DNA of 64,000 nt, from the NCBI GenBank assembly GCA_022447205.1, contig JAKVBQ010000016.1, positions 1 through 64,000 on the forward strand, given 5' to 3'. The notes below the pieces were generated by a model that did no database searches, was not told the origin of the DNA, and saw nothing but the letters and a program-made list of their open reading frames with translations. Position 1 is the stretch's first letter. Every line of letters begins with the position of its first letter. This stretch comes from Phycisphaerales bacterium. GTDB taxonomy: Bacteria; Planctomycetota; Phycisphaerae; Phycisphaerales; SM1A02. Of the stretch, positions 1 through 8,416 are shown piece after piece. Made by a program: the position numbers and the translations under genes.

Positions 1-452
1 CGCCGCCCCCCCCCCCCCCCCCCCCCCCCCCCCGGCGGCGCCCCCCCCCCCCCCCCGGCCCCCCCCGCCCCCGCCGCCCCCCGCCCGGGCCAGGGGCGTC
101 AAGTTCCCCGCCGGGGGGGGGGGTAAACTCGCTCCCACTTCCCCCCGGGCCGGAAGGTCCACCCTGGGAGCCGCTGGAACCGCTTCGTCCACCGGGTCCG
201 CGCGGTCCACCTCCACCGACGGCATTCTCGGGGCGGATCCGTGTCATCTCGTGCGGCACCGGAGTCAGATCGTCTTGGCGTTGCGCGTTCGGGCGGGGCA
301 TGCAGTTGGATCCATTCGGATTTGGGGGCGTCCGTCCTTGCGGGCGGTGGTTGGCTGGTGGGTGGGCGCAGGTCCGGAAACGGTGGTTGGTCAGGTACCA
401 CGCCTCTTGCGAGTGTATCGGAGGGTTTGCATCGCGTCTTCAGATCTCTGGA
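1..452. other. contig-edge low-complexity sequence, no gene
   Basis: The first ~130 bases are almost pure C and G, with one uninterrupted C run of nearly 30 and a G run of about 12 near 113-123. This looks like unresolved sequence at an assembly edge rather than biology. From about 130 to 452 the composition becomes normal, but I see no reading frame with coding character, no RNA gene and no clear terminator. It is the 3' flank of the small membrane-protein gene that follows. Confidence 0.6.
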
Positions 453-803
453 TCATTCCTCGTCTTCTGTCGGCGATTGCGGGTCATTCCGATTGTGCGG
501 CTGCCTGGTCCGGGGGCGGATCCTGATCGCGTCGCTGTCTGCGGCAGTCTCCCGGACCTTCGCGATCATCTGCTTTTCCGCGGTTTCCAGTTCCTCCCGG
601 CTCAGCTTGCCTTCGGCATGAAGTCTTCGCAGGTCCGAGAGCGTGAAGCCGACCTGGTTGTCCACGGACTCCGTGCGCATCCACTTCCTGACGATCCCGA
701 TGACGATGAAGCCGACGACCACCACCCCGACGAGGACGAGGAGGACCGGCCATATGTCTGAGAAATCACTCCGGGGTGGAGTTGTCATGGAGGACCAGGG
801 CAT
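453..803 (-). CDS. small membrane protein with SHOCT-like C-terminal helix
   Basis: 116 aa. One hydrophobic helix at about residues 18-40 (WPVLLVLVGVVVVGFIVIGI), then a short charged helix pair with the pattern L..LR.LHAEGKLSREELE at about 54-75, which resembles the SHOCT motif found at the ends of small membrane or oligomerising proteins. The C-terminal ~30 residues are polar and probably disordered. I chose the start at 803 because AAGG lies 7 bases upstream; the internal Met at 788 has no such site. It sits about 50 bases downstream of trigger factor on the same strand and may be cotranscribed with it. The function is unknown. Confidence 0.7.
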   Translation of the reverse strand: MPWSSMTTPPRSDFSDIWPVLLVLVGVVVVGFIVIGIVRKWMRTESVDNQVGFTLSDLRRLHAEGKLSREELETAEKQMIAKVRETAADSDAIRIRPRTRQPHNRNDPQSPTEDEE

Positions 804-851
804 CTGTCAGCCTTGCGTGCGGGTTTCGGCTGCCGAGCGCATCCGATCGGA

Positions 852-2363
852 TCAGTCGTCCGTCTTCTTCTTGGTCTTCTTCTTGGTGGTCTTCTTGGTG
901 GTCTTCTTGGTTGTCTTCTTCGAGGACTTCTTGGTGGTCTTCTTGGCAGCCGTGGCGGTTCCGGATCCGGAGCCATCACGACGGGCCTCGGCCTTTGCCT
1001 GTGCCTGCTTGTTCCATTCGTCGGCAGGTATCTCCGTGACCTTGGCCTGGTCGACGATCCGGTCGGCACCCTTGTGCTCGACGATCTGGCGGGCGATCTC
1101 GTTGAGGGAGCCGTTCTTGACGAGTTCGCCGCGGACCTGGTCCGGTCGCTCCCCGCGCTGGCGGGCGATCGACGCGATGCGTCCGTTGATCTCCTCGTCG
1201 GTGACCTTGATCTCGAACTTCTGGGCGATCTGCTGCATGATGAACATCAGCTTCAGCCGGTTGAGTGCATGCTCCTCGGTCTGGCCACGAAGTTCGGCGA
1301 GGCGCTTCTCGACCACTTCGGGATCCTCGCCCCGGTAGAGCATCTCCATGCGCTGGCCTTCGATCGTCCTGGTGATCTGGGCTTCCGACATGCGTTCCGG
1401 CAGTGCGAGGGTCGTGTTCTCGATGAGATACTCGAAGACCTGCTCGCGCTCGGCGTTGCGCTGTTCGCTGTCGCGTCGGTTCTCCAGTTCGAGCCTGATC
1501 CGCTCCTCGAGCATCTTGGTGTCCTCGAGCCCGAACTGCTCGGCGACCTGGATGTCCTCGAGTGGCGTGATGCGTTCGGCATCGTTGATGGCGAAGGTGA
1601 TCGAGACCTTCTTGCCCCGAACCTCCTCGCGCTCATGGGTGGGCGGGCCGATCGTCTCGATCTCGATGGTGTCACCGGTCTTCTTGCCGAGGACCTGGGG
1701 GGTGAGATCATCGATCAGAAGTCCGAGGAGCTGGCCCTTGCCTTCGTCCTCCTCGCCGGGGACGACCAGGAGCACCTGATCGGTCTCGAAGAACGTGCCC
1801 TCGTGATCCTCGACCGTGACGGTGGCGCTGCCGACCATGCGATCAAGGTGCTCGAAGGGGCCGGTGATGCGTTCCGGAGTACCGAGTCGGTAGCGGAGTC
1901 GCTTCATTTCCCCGTCGATGTGGTCCTGCTCGATCTCGAACATCGGCTTCGTGACCTCGACGCCCTCGAGATCGGGCAGCTCGAAGTCCGGGACGACCTC
2001 CACGTTGCAGCTGAAGGTGTACGGCTTGCCGCGCTCGAGATGGTGTTCAGCGAGTTCCTCCGGGAACTCGGGTTCGCCGATCACCTTGAGCTCGTTCTCG
2101 GCGATCGCCTGCTGGTAGGCGGCGCCGATGAGCTGGCCTCGGGCCTCGAGGAGGAGGTCCTTGCCGAACCGCTTCTCGAGCAGCTGACGAGGGGCGCGTC
2201 CCTTGCGGAAACCGCGCATCTGGGCCTGGCCCTGCAGCGTCCCGAAGGAGAGCTCGATCTTCTCGTCAACGGCCTCGGCGGGGATCGTGACGGTGATCTT
2301 CCTTGCGGATGCGCCAGCTTCCTCGACGTTGATGTCGAGTTGCATCTGTTCGGCAGTTTCCAT
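852..2363 (-). CDS. tig: trigger factor, ribosome-associated chaperone
   Basis: 503 aa, longer than the usual ~430-450. The N-terminal ribosome-docking domain carries the signature GFRKGRAPRQLLEKRFG near residues 53-69. The middle FKBP-like region (about 170-270) is divergent from active prolyl isomerases. The C-terminal helical chaperone arm follows to about 460. By family knowledge it binds at the ribosome exit tunnel near L23 and shields nascent chains. Odd: the last ~40 residues are a tail of repeated KKTTKK-type blocks, absent from most trigger factors and similar in composition to histone H1-like tails. No clpP/clpX follows, unlike many bacteria. A GAGGCGAG stretch lies before the ATG. 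Confidence 0.95.
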   Translation of the reverse strand: METAEQMQLDINVEEAGASARKITVTIPAEAVDEKIELSFGTLQGQAQMRGFRKGRAPRQLLEKRFGKDLLLEARGQLIGAAYQQAIAENELKVIGEPEFPEELAEHHLERGKPYTFSCNVEVVPDFELPDLEGVEVTKPMFEIEQDHIDGEMKRLRYRLGTPERITGPFEHLDRMVGSATVTVEDHEGTFFETDQVLLVVPGEEDEGKGQLLGLLIDDLTPQVLGKKTGDTIEIETIGPPTHEREEVRGKKVSITFAINDAERITPLEDIQVAEQFGLEDTKMLEERIRLELENRRDSEQRNAEREQVFEYLIENTTLALPERMSEAQITRTIEGQRMEMLYRGEDPEVVEKRLAELRGQTEEHALNRLKLMFIMQQIAQKFEIKVTDEEINGRIASIARQRGERPDQVRGELVKNGSLNEIARQIVEHKGADRIVDQAKVTEIPADEWNKQAQAKAEARRDGSGSGTATAAKKTTKKSSKKTTKKTTKKTTKKKTKKKTDD

Positions 2364-2534
2364 GTGGCTCGCCTCGTTGTGTAGGGGACTTCGGATCGAG
2401 TGGTGTCAGGTCGGTCACGACCGTCATCGGGCGGTCGGCAAGACCGCCCAGCCTACCAGACAGGACAGCACCGCTCCAGTATCGGCATGGGCGTGCAAGG
2501 GGGCTTGGAAACGAACGCCGGCGGGGGGCGGCCA

Positions 2535-4724
2535 TCACCTCAGCAGGAGCATCTCCGCGTAGGTCGGCAGGGTCCAGAGGTCCCTGGGGATGATCTGCTC
2601 CAGCTGGTCGGATGCCATCCGGGCTCGTTCCATCGCGGGGACCAGGTCGTTTCGTCGGCCCTTGAGTTCCTTCTCCGGGGAGGCGTAGGTCTTGCCTCGG
2701 GCGGTATCGACGTCCTTGATGCTCGATTGGAGCTCGTTGATGCCGTTGATGACCGCCTTGAGGGATTCCTCGGTACCGGTGCACTCGGCACCGACGGAGT
2801 GCGTGGCGGAGACCGCTTCCGCGACCTGAGCCTGGGCCTGGATCGCAGCGGGCAGGACTTCCGTCCGGAGAATGGAGAGGAGGGTGTTCGCCTCGATCAT
2901 CAGCACGGTGTTGTACTGCTCGATGAGGATCTCGTATCTCGCCTTCAGCTCGCGATTGCTCAGGACGCCGTACTTCTTGAAGAGGTCGAGCGCCTTCTTG
3001 GTCTTGAGCGTCGGGAGCGCGTCGGCCGTCGAGTGGAGGTTGGGGAGTCCGCGTCGTGCCGCCTCCTCGACCCATTCCTGGCTGTATCCGTCACCATCGA
3101 AGCAGACCCTGCGATGGTTCTTCACCACCGACTTGAGGACTGCTCGTGCCGCGGCATCGCGCTTCGCCGCGGTGGGGTTCTTGCCGGCCTTCTTCTCGAG
3201 CTCGCGGACCATCCAGTCGATGCTCTCGGCGATGATGGTGTTCAGCACGGTGTTGGGCCAGGCCACGGACTGGCTCGAGCCGACGGCTCGGAACTCGAAC
3301 TTGTTGCCGGTGAACGCGAACGGGCTCGTTCGGTTTCGGTCGCTCGAGTGCCTGGGCAGCTGTGGGAGCGTGGTCGCGCCGAGATCCATCGTCCCACCCC
3401 GCTTGGTGGAGCTGGTCTTGCCGCTCTCCAGCTGGTCGAGGATGTCGGTGAGCATCTCGCCGAGGTAGATCGACATGATTGCGGGCGGAGCCTCGTTCGC
3501 CCCGAGGCGATGGTCGTTCCCGGCTCCCGCGATCGTCGCTCGAAGCAGGTCCGAGTGCAGGTCGATCGCACGCATCACCGAGCAGAGGAAGGCGAGGAAC
3601 TGGAAGTTGCTGTGCGTCTCCTGGCGGGGGTCGAGCAGGTTGACGCCGGTGTCGGTGGAGAGGGACCAGTTGTTGTGCTTGCCCGATCCGTTGACGCCTG
3701 CAAAGGGCTTCTCGTGCATCAGGCAGACGAAGTTGTGCTTCGAGGCCTCCTCCCTCAGGACGTGCATGAGGATCATCTGGTGGTCGGCGGCGACATTCGT
3801 GCTCTCGAAGGTCGGTGCGATCTCGAACTGTCCGGGAGCGACCTCGTTGTGGCGGGTCTTCACCGGGATGCCGAGCTCGAAGAGGCGATGTTCCACGCTG
3901 CTCATGAAGGCGAGGACGCGCTCCGGAATGGCTCCGAAGTAGTGGTCGTCCAGCTGGTGTCCCTTCGGCGCGGGTGCGCCGACCAGGGTGCGACCACAGA
4001 TCGACAGGTCGAGACGCTCCTCGACCTGCCACTTGTCAACCAGGAAGTATTCCTGCTCGCAGCCGAGGGTCGTGGTGATCTGCTTCACGCCAGTTTCATT
4101 GCCGAAGAAACGAAGCAGACGCATCGCCTGTTCCACGACGACCTGGTTCGAACGCAGCAGGGGGGTCTTCTTGTCGAGGGCTTCGCCGGTCCAGGAGACG
4201 AAGGCCGTCGGGATGCAGAGGGTGGATACGCCATCCTTGGTCTGGAGGATGAACGCCGGGCTGGTCGCATCCCATGCCGTGTAGCCGCGTGCCTCGTAGG
4301 TGTCGCGGATGCCCCCGGAGGGGAACGAGCTGGCATCGGGTTCGCCCTCGATGAGTTCCGCGCCGGAGAACTTCTCGATCGCGTTGCCGTCGCCGGTCGG
4401 CGAGAGGAAGGCGTCGTGCTTCTCGGCGGTGGTGCCGGTCAGTGGCTGGAACCAGTGGCAGTAGTGGGTGCAGCCGTGTTCGACGGCCCATTCGCGCATC
4501 GCACCGGCGACGGTGTTCGCGATGGCGGGGTCGAGCGGCTGCCCCGCGTGGATCGTCTGTTCGAGGGTCATGAAGACTTCGGGAGGAAGCCGCTTCAGCA
4601 TCACATCGCCGGTGAAGGTCAGCCTGCCGTAGATGTCGGAAGCCCGGGTCTGTTCCTGGTTCGTCAAGTTCATGTCCTCTTCGATGATGATCGAATCGAT
4701 CATTCCACGTCGTGCATCCTGCAT
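2535..4724 (-). CDS. glnN: glutamine synthetase type III
   Basis: 729 aa from the chosen start, matching the usual GSIII length (~700-730), against ~470 for GSI. It condenses glutamate, ammonia and ATP to glutamine in the cytoplasm. Diagnostic motifs: [16 protein letters not shown], then [14 protein letters not shown] (ATP/glutamate site), then GANEAPPAI. The frame is open from 4760, but the ATG at 4724 has a good AAGGGTGG ribosome site 4-5 bases upstream; a third ATG at 4673 would remove conserved N-terminal sequence. It is the only ammonium-assimilation gene in the window, with no glnB or amtB beside it. It sits 171 bases upstream of trigger factor on the same strand. Confidence 0.95.
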   Translation of the reverse strand: MQDARRGMIDSIIIEEDMNLTNQEQTRASDIYGRLTFTGDVMLKRLPPEVFMTLEQTIHAGQPLDPAIANTVAGAMREWAVEHGCTHYCHWFQPLTGTTAEKHDAFLSPTGDGNAIEKFSGAELIEGEPDASSFPSGGIRDTYEARGYTAWDATSPAFILQTKDGVSTLCIPTAFVSWTGEALDKKTPLLRSNQVVVEQAMRLLRFFGNETGVKQITTTLGCEQEYFLVDKWQVEERLDLSICGRTLVGAPAPKGHQLDDHYFGAIPERVLAFMSSVEHRLFELGIPVKTRHNEVAPGQFEIAPTFESTNVAADHQMILMHVLREEASKHNFVCLMHEKPFAGVNGSGKHNNWSLSTDTGVNLLDPRQETHSNFQFLAFLCSVMRAIDLHSDLLRATIAGAGNDHRLGANEAPPAIMSIYLGEMLTDILDQLESGKTSSTKRGGTMDLGATTLPQLPRHSSDRNRTSPFAFTGNKFEFRAVGSSQSVAWPNTVLNTIIAESIDWMVRELEKKAGKNPTAAKRDAAARAVLKSVVKNHRRVCFDGDGYSQEWVEEAARRGLPNLHSTADALPTLKTKKALDLFKKYGVLSNRELKARYEILIEQYNTVLMIEANTLLSILRTEVLPAAIQAQAQVAEAVSATHSVGAECTGTEESLKAVINGINELQSSIKDVDTARGKTYASPEKELKGRRNDLVPAMERARMASDQLEQIIPRDLWTLPTYAEMLLLR

Positions 4725-5049
4725 GAAGCCACCCTTGATCCTTTCGGGGGGGTACGCCACGGAACCACGCCGGCCAGGGCCTGATGCGACCGTCGAAACG
4801 GGTCTCGACGAGCCAGCAGGGACCGGGGTGGTGCGTACCGACCTCTGTCCGGAGTATCTGATGCTCGGAAATTCATCGCAAGGGATTCACGTGTTGAATC
4901 GGCACCTTTGTCGAAGATCCTGCCGGTCGCGAAGCATCGAGAAATCATGGCCATCCGGGCTTGTCGGATCGGTCGTCTCCGGCCCGCCCCGGGGCGGATC
5001 TCCGCCCCGGCCAGCACCGATCTCCCGGTGGCGGTAGTCTTCACGCCCC
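4725..5049. promoter_or_regulatory. divergent intergenic region between glnN and gltX
   Basis: About 325 bases separate the divergent glnN and gltX starts. The clearest element is a GC-rich inverted repeat at 4989-5010, with arms CCGGGGCGGA and TCCGCCCCGG around a 2-base centre, about 40 bases before gltX. It could form a hairpin in the gltX leader or be a protein site. I could not identify a confident -35/-10 pair for either gene, and gltX has no obvious Shine-Dalgarno sequence. Confidence 0.4.
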
Positions 5050-6738
5050 ATGACTACACAGGACACCACCGCTGCCGACATCGGGACCCGTTTCGCGCCA
5101 AGCCCTTCCGGCGACCTGCACGTCGGGGGCGCGCGTACCGCGCTCTTCTGCTGGGCGTTCGCCCGGGGTCATGCCGGACGATTCGTGCTCAGGATCGAGG
5201 ACACCGACCGGAAGCGCTCCTCGGGAGCCGCCGCCCTCGGGTTCCTCGAGGACCTGATCTGGCTGGGCATCGACTGGGACGAGGGGCCAGAGCTCGATGG
5301 GGGCGTGCGTGGGCCGCACGGGCCGTACTTCCAGTCCCAGCGGCTGGAGCTCTACCAGGCCCACATGCAGCGCCTGCTTGACCAGGATCTGGCCTACCAC
5401 GCCTTCGACACCCCCGAGGAGCTCGATGCCAAGCGTCGTGCCGCTCGGGAGGAGAAGAAGGCCTATCGGTACGATCGAGCCGGTCTCGAGGTCCCTCGCG
5501 AGGAACGCTTCGCACGCGCCGAGGCCGGTGAGCCGCACGTGGTTCGCTTCCGGACCCCGGATCGACCGATCGTGATCACCGATGGCGTGCTTGGCGAGGC
5601 GACCCTGCCGGCGGGGGAGGTCGATGACTTCGTGATCCGGAAGGCGGACGGCTACCCGACCTACCACTTCGCGGTCGTCGTCGACGATGCCCTGATGGAG
5701 TGCACTCATGTCCTCCGCGCCCAGGAGCACTTCAACAACACGGCGAAGCACCTGCTGCTCCAGGAGGCGCTGGAGTTCCCCCATCCGACCTACGGGCACC
5801 TGTCCCTCATCATGAATCCCGATGGCTCGAAGATGTCCAAGCGGGACAAGGACAAGGCGGTTCGTGCCGCGGTGAAGGGGGCCGGTCTTGACGCTCCGCC
5901 GGAGGGCATCATCGACGCCGAGGTGTTCTCGAACTGGCAGGCCGACAAGAAGTCCCAGCTCGACAACGACGATCTCCTGGCGCTCGCCGGGGCACTCGAT
6001 GTCGTCCTGCCGGAGATCAATGTCCGCGACTTCCGCCGTTCCGGCTACCTCCCGGAGGTGCTGTGCAACTTCCTCGCGCTCAACGGCTGGTCTCCCGGCA
6101 ACGACCTCGAGAAGTTCGACAACGCCTTCCTCTGCGAACATTTCGATCTGTCCCGGGTCCAGAAGACCCCGGCGCGTTTCGATCGTGACAAGCTGCTGGC
6201 CTTCAACCTGGATGCGATCCAGTCGATGTCGCCGGAGGAGTTCCGTGACAAGGTCCGCGCGCATGGCGAGGCCTACCATCCCGACTTCGTGGCCCGCCTG
6301 ACCGATGATCAGTTCGACCTTCTGGCCAACGCCAGCCACGAGCGTTCGAAGACCCTTGACGAACTCTATCGCGGGAACCAGTGGCTGATGACCCCTGACG
6401 AGGCGGTCACGTGGCCGGTGACCAAGGCGGTCCGGAAGGCGATGCTCAAGGGAGAGCCGTGCGGACTCGAGCTGCTCGAGGCGATCGCGCCCGTCCTCGA
6501 GGCTGCGGACTCGTTCGATGCCGAAGCGCTCCAGGCACTGGTCAACGAGTGGGCGGAGGCCCACTGCGAGGGCAACCTCGGGAAGATCGCGCAGCCATTG
6601 CGGATCGCCGCGACGGGGGGGACGGTCAGTCCACCGATCTTCGACACGCTCGCGATCCTCGGTCGGGATGCCTTCCGCACCCGCATGCGTCGTTGCATCG
6701 ACTCCATGAAGGCCTCGATGGGAGAGGGCGCCGCCTGA
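5050..6738 (+). CDS. gltX: glutamyl-tRNA synthetase
   Basis: 562 aa class I aminoacyl-tRNA synthetase charging tRNA-Glu. The HIGH-type signature appears as SGDLHVGGART at about residues 20-30, preceded by FAPSP as expected for GluRS rather than GlnRS. The KMSKR loop is SKMSKRDKDK near 260-269. The C-terminal anticodon-binding region ends in PLRIAATGGTVSPPIFDTL, typical of GluRS. It is longer than the common ~470-490 aa form. Transcription probably ends at the hairpin 40 bases downstream. Confidence 0.95.
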   Translation: MTTQDTTAADIGTRFAPSPSGDLHVGGARTALFCWAFARGHAGRFVLRIEDTDRKRSSGAAALGFLEDLIWLGIDWDEGPELDGGVRGPHGPYFQSQRLELYQAHMQRLLDQDLAYHAFDTPEELDAKRRAAREEKKAYRYDRAGLEVPREERFARAEAGEPHVVRFRTPDRPIVITDGVLGEATLPAGEVDDFVIRKADGYPTYHFAVVVDDALMECTHVLRAQEHFNNTAKHLLLQEALEFPHPTYGHLSLIMNPDGSKMSKRDKDKAVRAAVKGAGLDAPPEGIIDAEVFSNWQADKKSQLDNDDLLALAGALDVVLPEINVRDFRRSGYLPEVLCNFLALNGWSPGNDLEKFDNAFLCEHFDLSRVQKTPARFDRDKLLAFNLDAIQSMSPEEFRDKVRAHGEAYHPDFVARLTDDQFDLLANASHERSKTLDELYRGNQWLMTPDEAVTWPVTKAVRKAMLKGEPCGLELLEAIAPVLEAADSFDAEALQALVNEWAEAHCEGNLGKIAQPLRIAATGGTVSPPIFDTLAILGRDAFRTRMRRCIDSMKASMGEGAA

Positions 6739-6777
6739 GCCGCGCGGTGCTGACGAATCCACGAGGTGATCAGCGTG

Positions 6778-6803
6778 AAAATGGCCGCCTGCGGGGCATT
6801 TTT
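6778..6803 (+). terminator. terminator after gltX
   Basis: AAAATG...GCATTTTT hairpin with a GC-rich inner stem, 40 bases after the gltX stop and ending in five T. The matching A run on the other side makes it potentially bidirectional. Confidence 0.6.
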
Positions 6804-6985
6804 GGACCCGTTGTCCGTCCTTGCGTGCCCTGGTTTGGTTCGGCATTCGTCATGCCGACGGCATTGGGGACAAGTCATGAATTGTGCAAGTGCATGCATG
6901 GCGGTCGCTTGCATGTCCGATGTGAGTCGGCTCACCGATCGTTGGTGGAAGATCCGTGCAGAAACTGTCCGCAAGTGGGTTGGTG

Positions 6986-7013
6986 TTGTGCACTGTCGTG
7001 CGAACGGTAGATT
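6986..7013 (+). promoter_or_regulatory. possible sigma-70 promoter for the structured RNA
   Basis: TTGTGC at 6986-6991 and TAGATT at 7008-7013, 16 bases apart, match the -35/-10 consensus moderately (3-4/6 and 4/6). Initiation would fall near 7020. Hairpins are also visible further upstream (6840-6858 with arms TCGGCAT/ATGCCGA; 6921-6934 with arms GTGAG/CTCAC), so the true 5' end could be nearer 6830. Confidence 0.35.
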
Positions 7014-7019
7014 CGCCTT

Positions 7020-7811
7020 GTCTCGTGCCGAACGACGCGGGGCGCCGGCAACGGTGCCGACAGCTCGTTCAACCGAGGTTGCCGCCAAGGTGGGCGGCAT
7101 GCATCACGGATGTTCCGAAGCCCATTGGGACGTTCGCAGCAACCGAGATGCATGACAGGTCCCTTCACGCACGATCCAGGTCGTGTACTGGAAGGGATCG
7201 ACCGGTGGTGCGCATCGACGGATGCGCCGACTCCTTCCACGAACCGTCTCGACGGTGAGCGGATCGAACGCCGGACATGGGCCGACGGGACCATGTGCTT
7301 CGGCCGCCACGTGCGGTCGGGCGACAGTCAGGGCCGACATCCGCAAGGATCAGCTCCTGACGCTCGAGACACGTCGGCGGACGTGTCGACCGCAACACGA
7401 GGACGGGACTCGTTCCCGTTCTGCGGAAAGAGACAGGCACCCACGAGAGTGCGTGCCACCCAGGTGGGCCGAGCCCGGATCATTCGCTCCGGATCACGAC
7501 CCACCAGGCCGATGCGACCCGATGGAGACATCAGGTCACGAGACCGGACACGGGTCCGCCGGCAACGGCGCCCATGAACGGAAGGCCGGCGTGAACCGAC
7601 GGGTTGCGCGGCGAGTACCGAAGATGCGAGTGTCACCACTCGGTCCTAGGAGGAGGCTCGCCAGCCGGATCCTGCGCGTGCGCATGGAACGGCGCATCGG
7701 AGATCGCCTTCGGGCATCGACGAGCGACGGCCGGCAAGACACCTTCGGGTTCGTTCAGGCGGACCACGAGACGAACACCAGCGGTCTTTCGAGATCGCTG
7801 GTGTGTTTTTT
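7020..7811 (+). ncRNA. candidate large structured noncoding RNA (~0.8 kb)
   Basis: There is no coding-like frame in this kilobase, but it is packed with perfect hairpins and ends in a textbook terminator. Examples: CATGCATC/GATGCATG at 7098-7105 with 7147-7154, enclosing CGGA-TGT-TCCG; CCCTTC/GAAGGG (7161-7196) with inner CACGA/TCGTG; GCGCATC-GACG-GATGCGC (7210-7227); ACATGG/CCATGT (7275-7296); GTCAGG/CCTGAC (7327-7361) enclosing ATCC-GCAA-GGAT; GACACGTC-GGCG-GACGTGTC (7368-7387); CCGCA/TGCGG (7390-7426) enclosing ACGGGA/TCCCGT; GATG-GAGA-CATC (7521-7532); GCCG-GCAA-CGGC (7558-7569); CGAGTG/CACTCG (7627-7642). Three loops are GNRA tetraloops. It carries no tmRNA, SRP, rRNA or group II intron landmarks that I recognise, and RNase P RNA is elsewhere in the window. 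Size and position beside a tRNA recall giant ornate RNAs such as GOLLD and ROOL, but I see no specific match. The 5' end is uncertain. Confidence 0.55.
7775..7811 (+). terminator. strong intrinsic terminator with UUCG loop
   Basis: A 13-bp stem (ACACCAGCGGTCT pairing with AGATCGCTGGTGT, one G-U) capped by a TTCG tetraloop, followed by G and six T at 7806-7811. It points in the + direction and has no protein gene upstream within 1 kb, so it most likely terminates the structured RNA. Confidence 0.9.
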
Positions 7812-7891
7812 ACCCGGACCCGTTCGCACCGCCTCGGCCCGGCCGCTCGTCCTGGCCCGTGCGCCCTGCGCCCCGGTCGTCGAGCAATCGG

Positions 7892-7919
7892 TTGCGACGG
7901 TCACCAGATCGAGTATCCT
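7892..7919 (+). promoter_or_regulatory. probable promoter of tRNA-Val
   Basis: TTGCGA at 7892-7897 and TATCCT at 7914-7919 with a 16-base spacer. Initiation would fall about 35 bases before the mature tRNA. Confidence 0.5.
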
Positions 7920-7960
7920 GTGCAACTCGCCTGTTCCGGCGCATGTCGTCCGGAACGAAT

Positions 7961-8034
7961 GGGCCATTGGCGCAGTTGGCTAGCGCGCTTGTATGACACA
8001 CAAGAGGTCACTGGTTCAAATCCAGTATGGCCCA
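7961..8034 (+). tRNA. tRNA-Val (GAC)
   Basis: A complete cloverleaf can be folded: acceptor GGGCCAT/ATGGCCC, D stem GCGC/GCGC, anticodon stem CTTGT/ACAAG with loop ATGACAC giving anticodon GAC, and T arm ACTGG-TTCAAAT-CCAGT, with discriminator A. CCA is not encoded. It sits alone between its own promoter and terminator, 150 bases after the structured RNA terminator. Confidence 0.97.
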
Positions 8035-8040
8035 CTCACT

Positions 8041-8075
8041 GCCTCCCTTGGGAACACCCCTTGGGAGGCTTTTTC
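8041..8075 (+). terminator. terminator after tRNA-Val
   Basis: GCCTCCC/GGGAGGC stem with an inner GGG/CCC pairing and five T at the end, starting 6 bases after the tRNA. Confidence 0.85.
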
Positions 8076-8392
8076 ATGGCCGTAGAACCCGTCTGGAGCC
8101 TCCCGTGGGGAGCCTCGCGGAGAGGGTGTTCGTACTCGGCCTCAGATGTGTACGTACCGCGCGTGCGTGTGCGTACCTTGTGGCGCATCGGTCACGGCGT
8201 AGCTGGCTGATCAGGACCACAGCAGGCCATCTCAAACGGGTTCGCTCAGGCCCTTTGGTCCTTCCAGCATGACAGGCAGGCGGAATCAGACAAACCGATA
8301 ACAATGAGTTTGCAAGTCGTATCGTGCGACCAGTCTTCCTCCTCCCGTTTCTTTGCAAATGCGTTCTCGAGCTCGCATGGGCGGTACGTACG
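8076..8392. other. intergenic stretch, nothing recognised
   Basis: About 320 bases between the tRNA terminator and the glycosyltransferase. No coding frame, RNA gene or clear promoter pair was found. Alternating purine-pyrimidine stretches (GTACG, GCGTGCGTGTGCG) occur near 8150-8170. Confidence 0.4.
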
Positions 8393-8416
8393 ATGCTTGC
8401 ATGATCATGCAAGCAT
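8393..8416. repeat. 24-bp perfect palindrome over a start codon
   Basis: The half-site ATGCTTGCATGA is followed directly by its exact reverse complement, centred at 8404/8405. It covers the likely ATG (8401) of the glycosyltransferase, so it could be an operator or a translation-blocking hairpin. Confidence 0.7.

Noticed and set aside
99-401. 100-aa - strand open frame in the contig-edge region
   Set aside because: Runs into the homopolymer zone and has no coding-like composition or homology pattern.
813-2384. Long open frame on the + strand opposite trigger factor
   Set aside because: Antisense shadow. High-GC genes routinely open the complementary frame; the sequence is low-complexity Leu/Asp with no family match, while the - strand gene has clear trigger-factor motifs.
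2400-4784. 794-aa open frame opposite glutamine synthetase
   Set aside because: Antisense shadow of glnN; no recognisable domain.
5041-6846. 601-aa open frame opposite gltX
   Set aside because: Antisense shadow, Arg/Leu/Val-rich without motifs.
7020-7811. tmRNA, SRP RNA, rRNA or group II intron
   Set aside because: No alanine-tRNA-like ends, tag-coding frame, GGAAGCAG SRP signature, rRNA landmarks or domain V pattern.
7183-7983. 266-aa open frame inside the structured RNA region
   Set aside because: It crosses the strong terminator, is Arg-rich with no start signal, and its composition is not coding-like.
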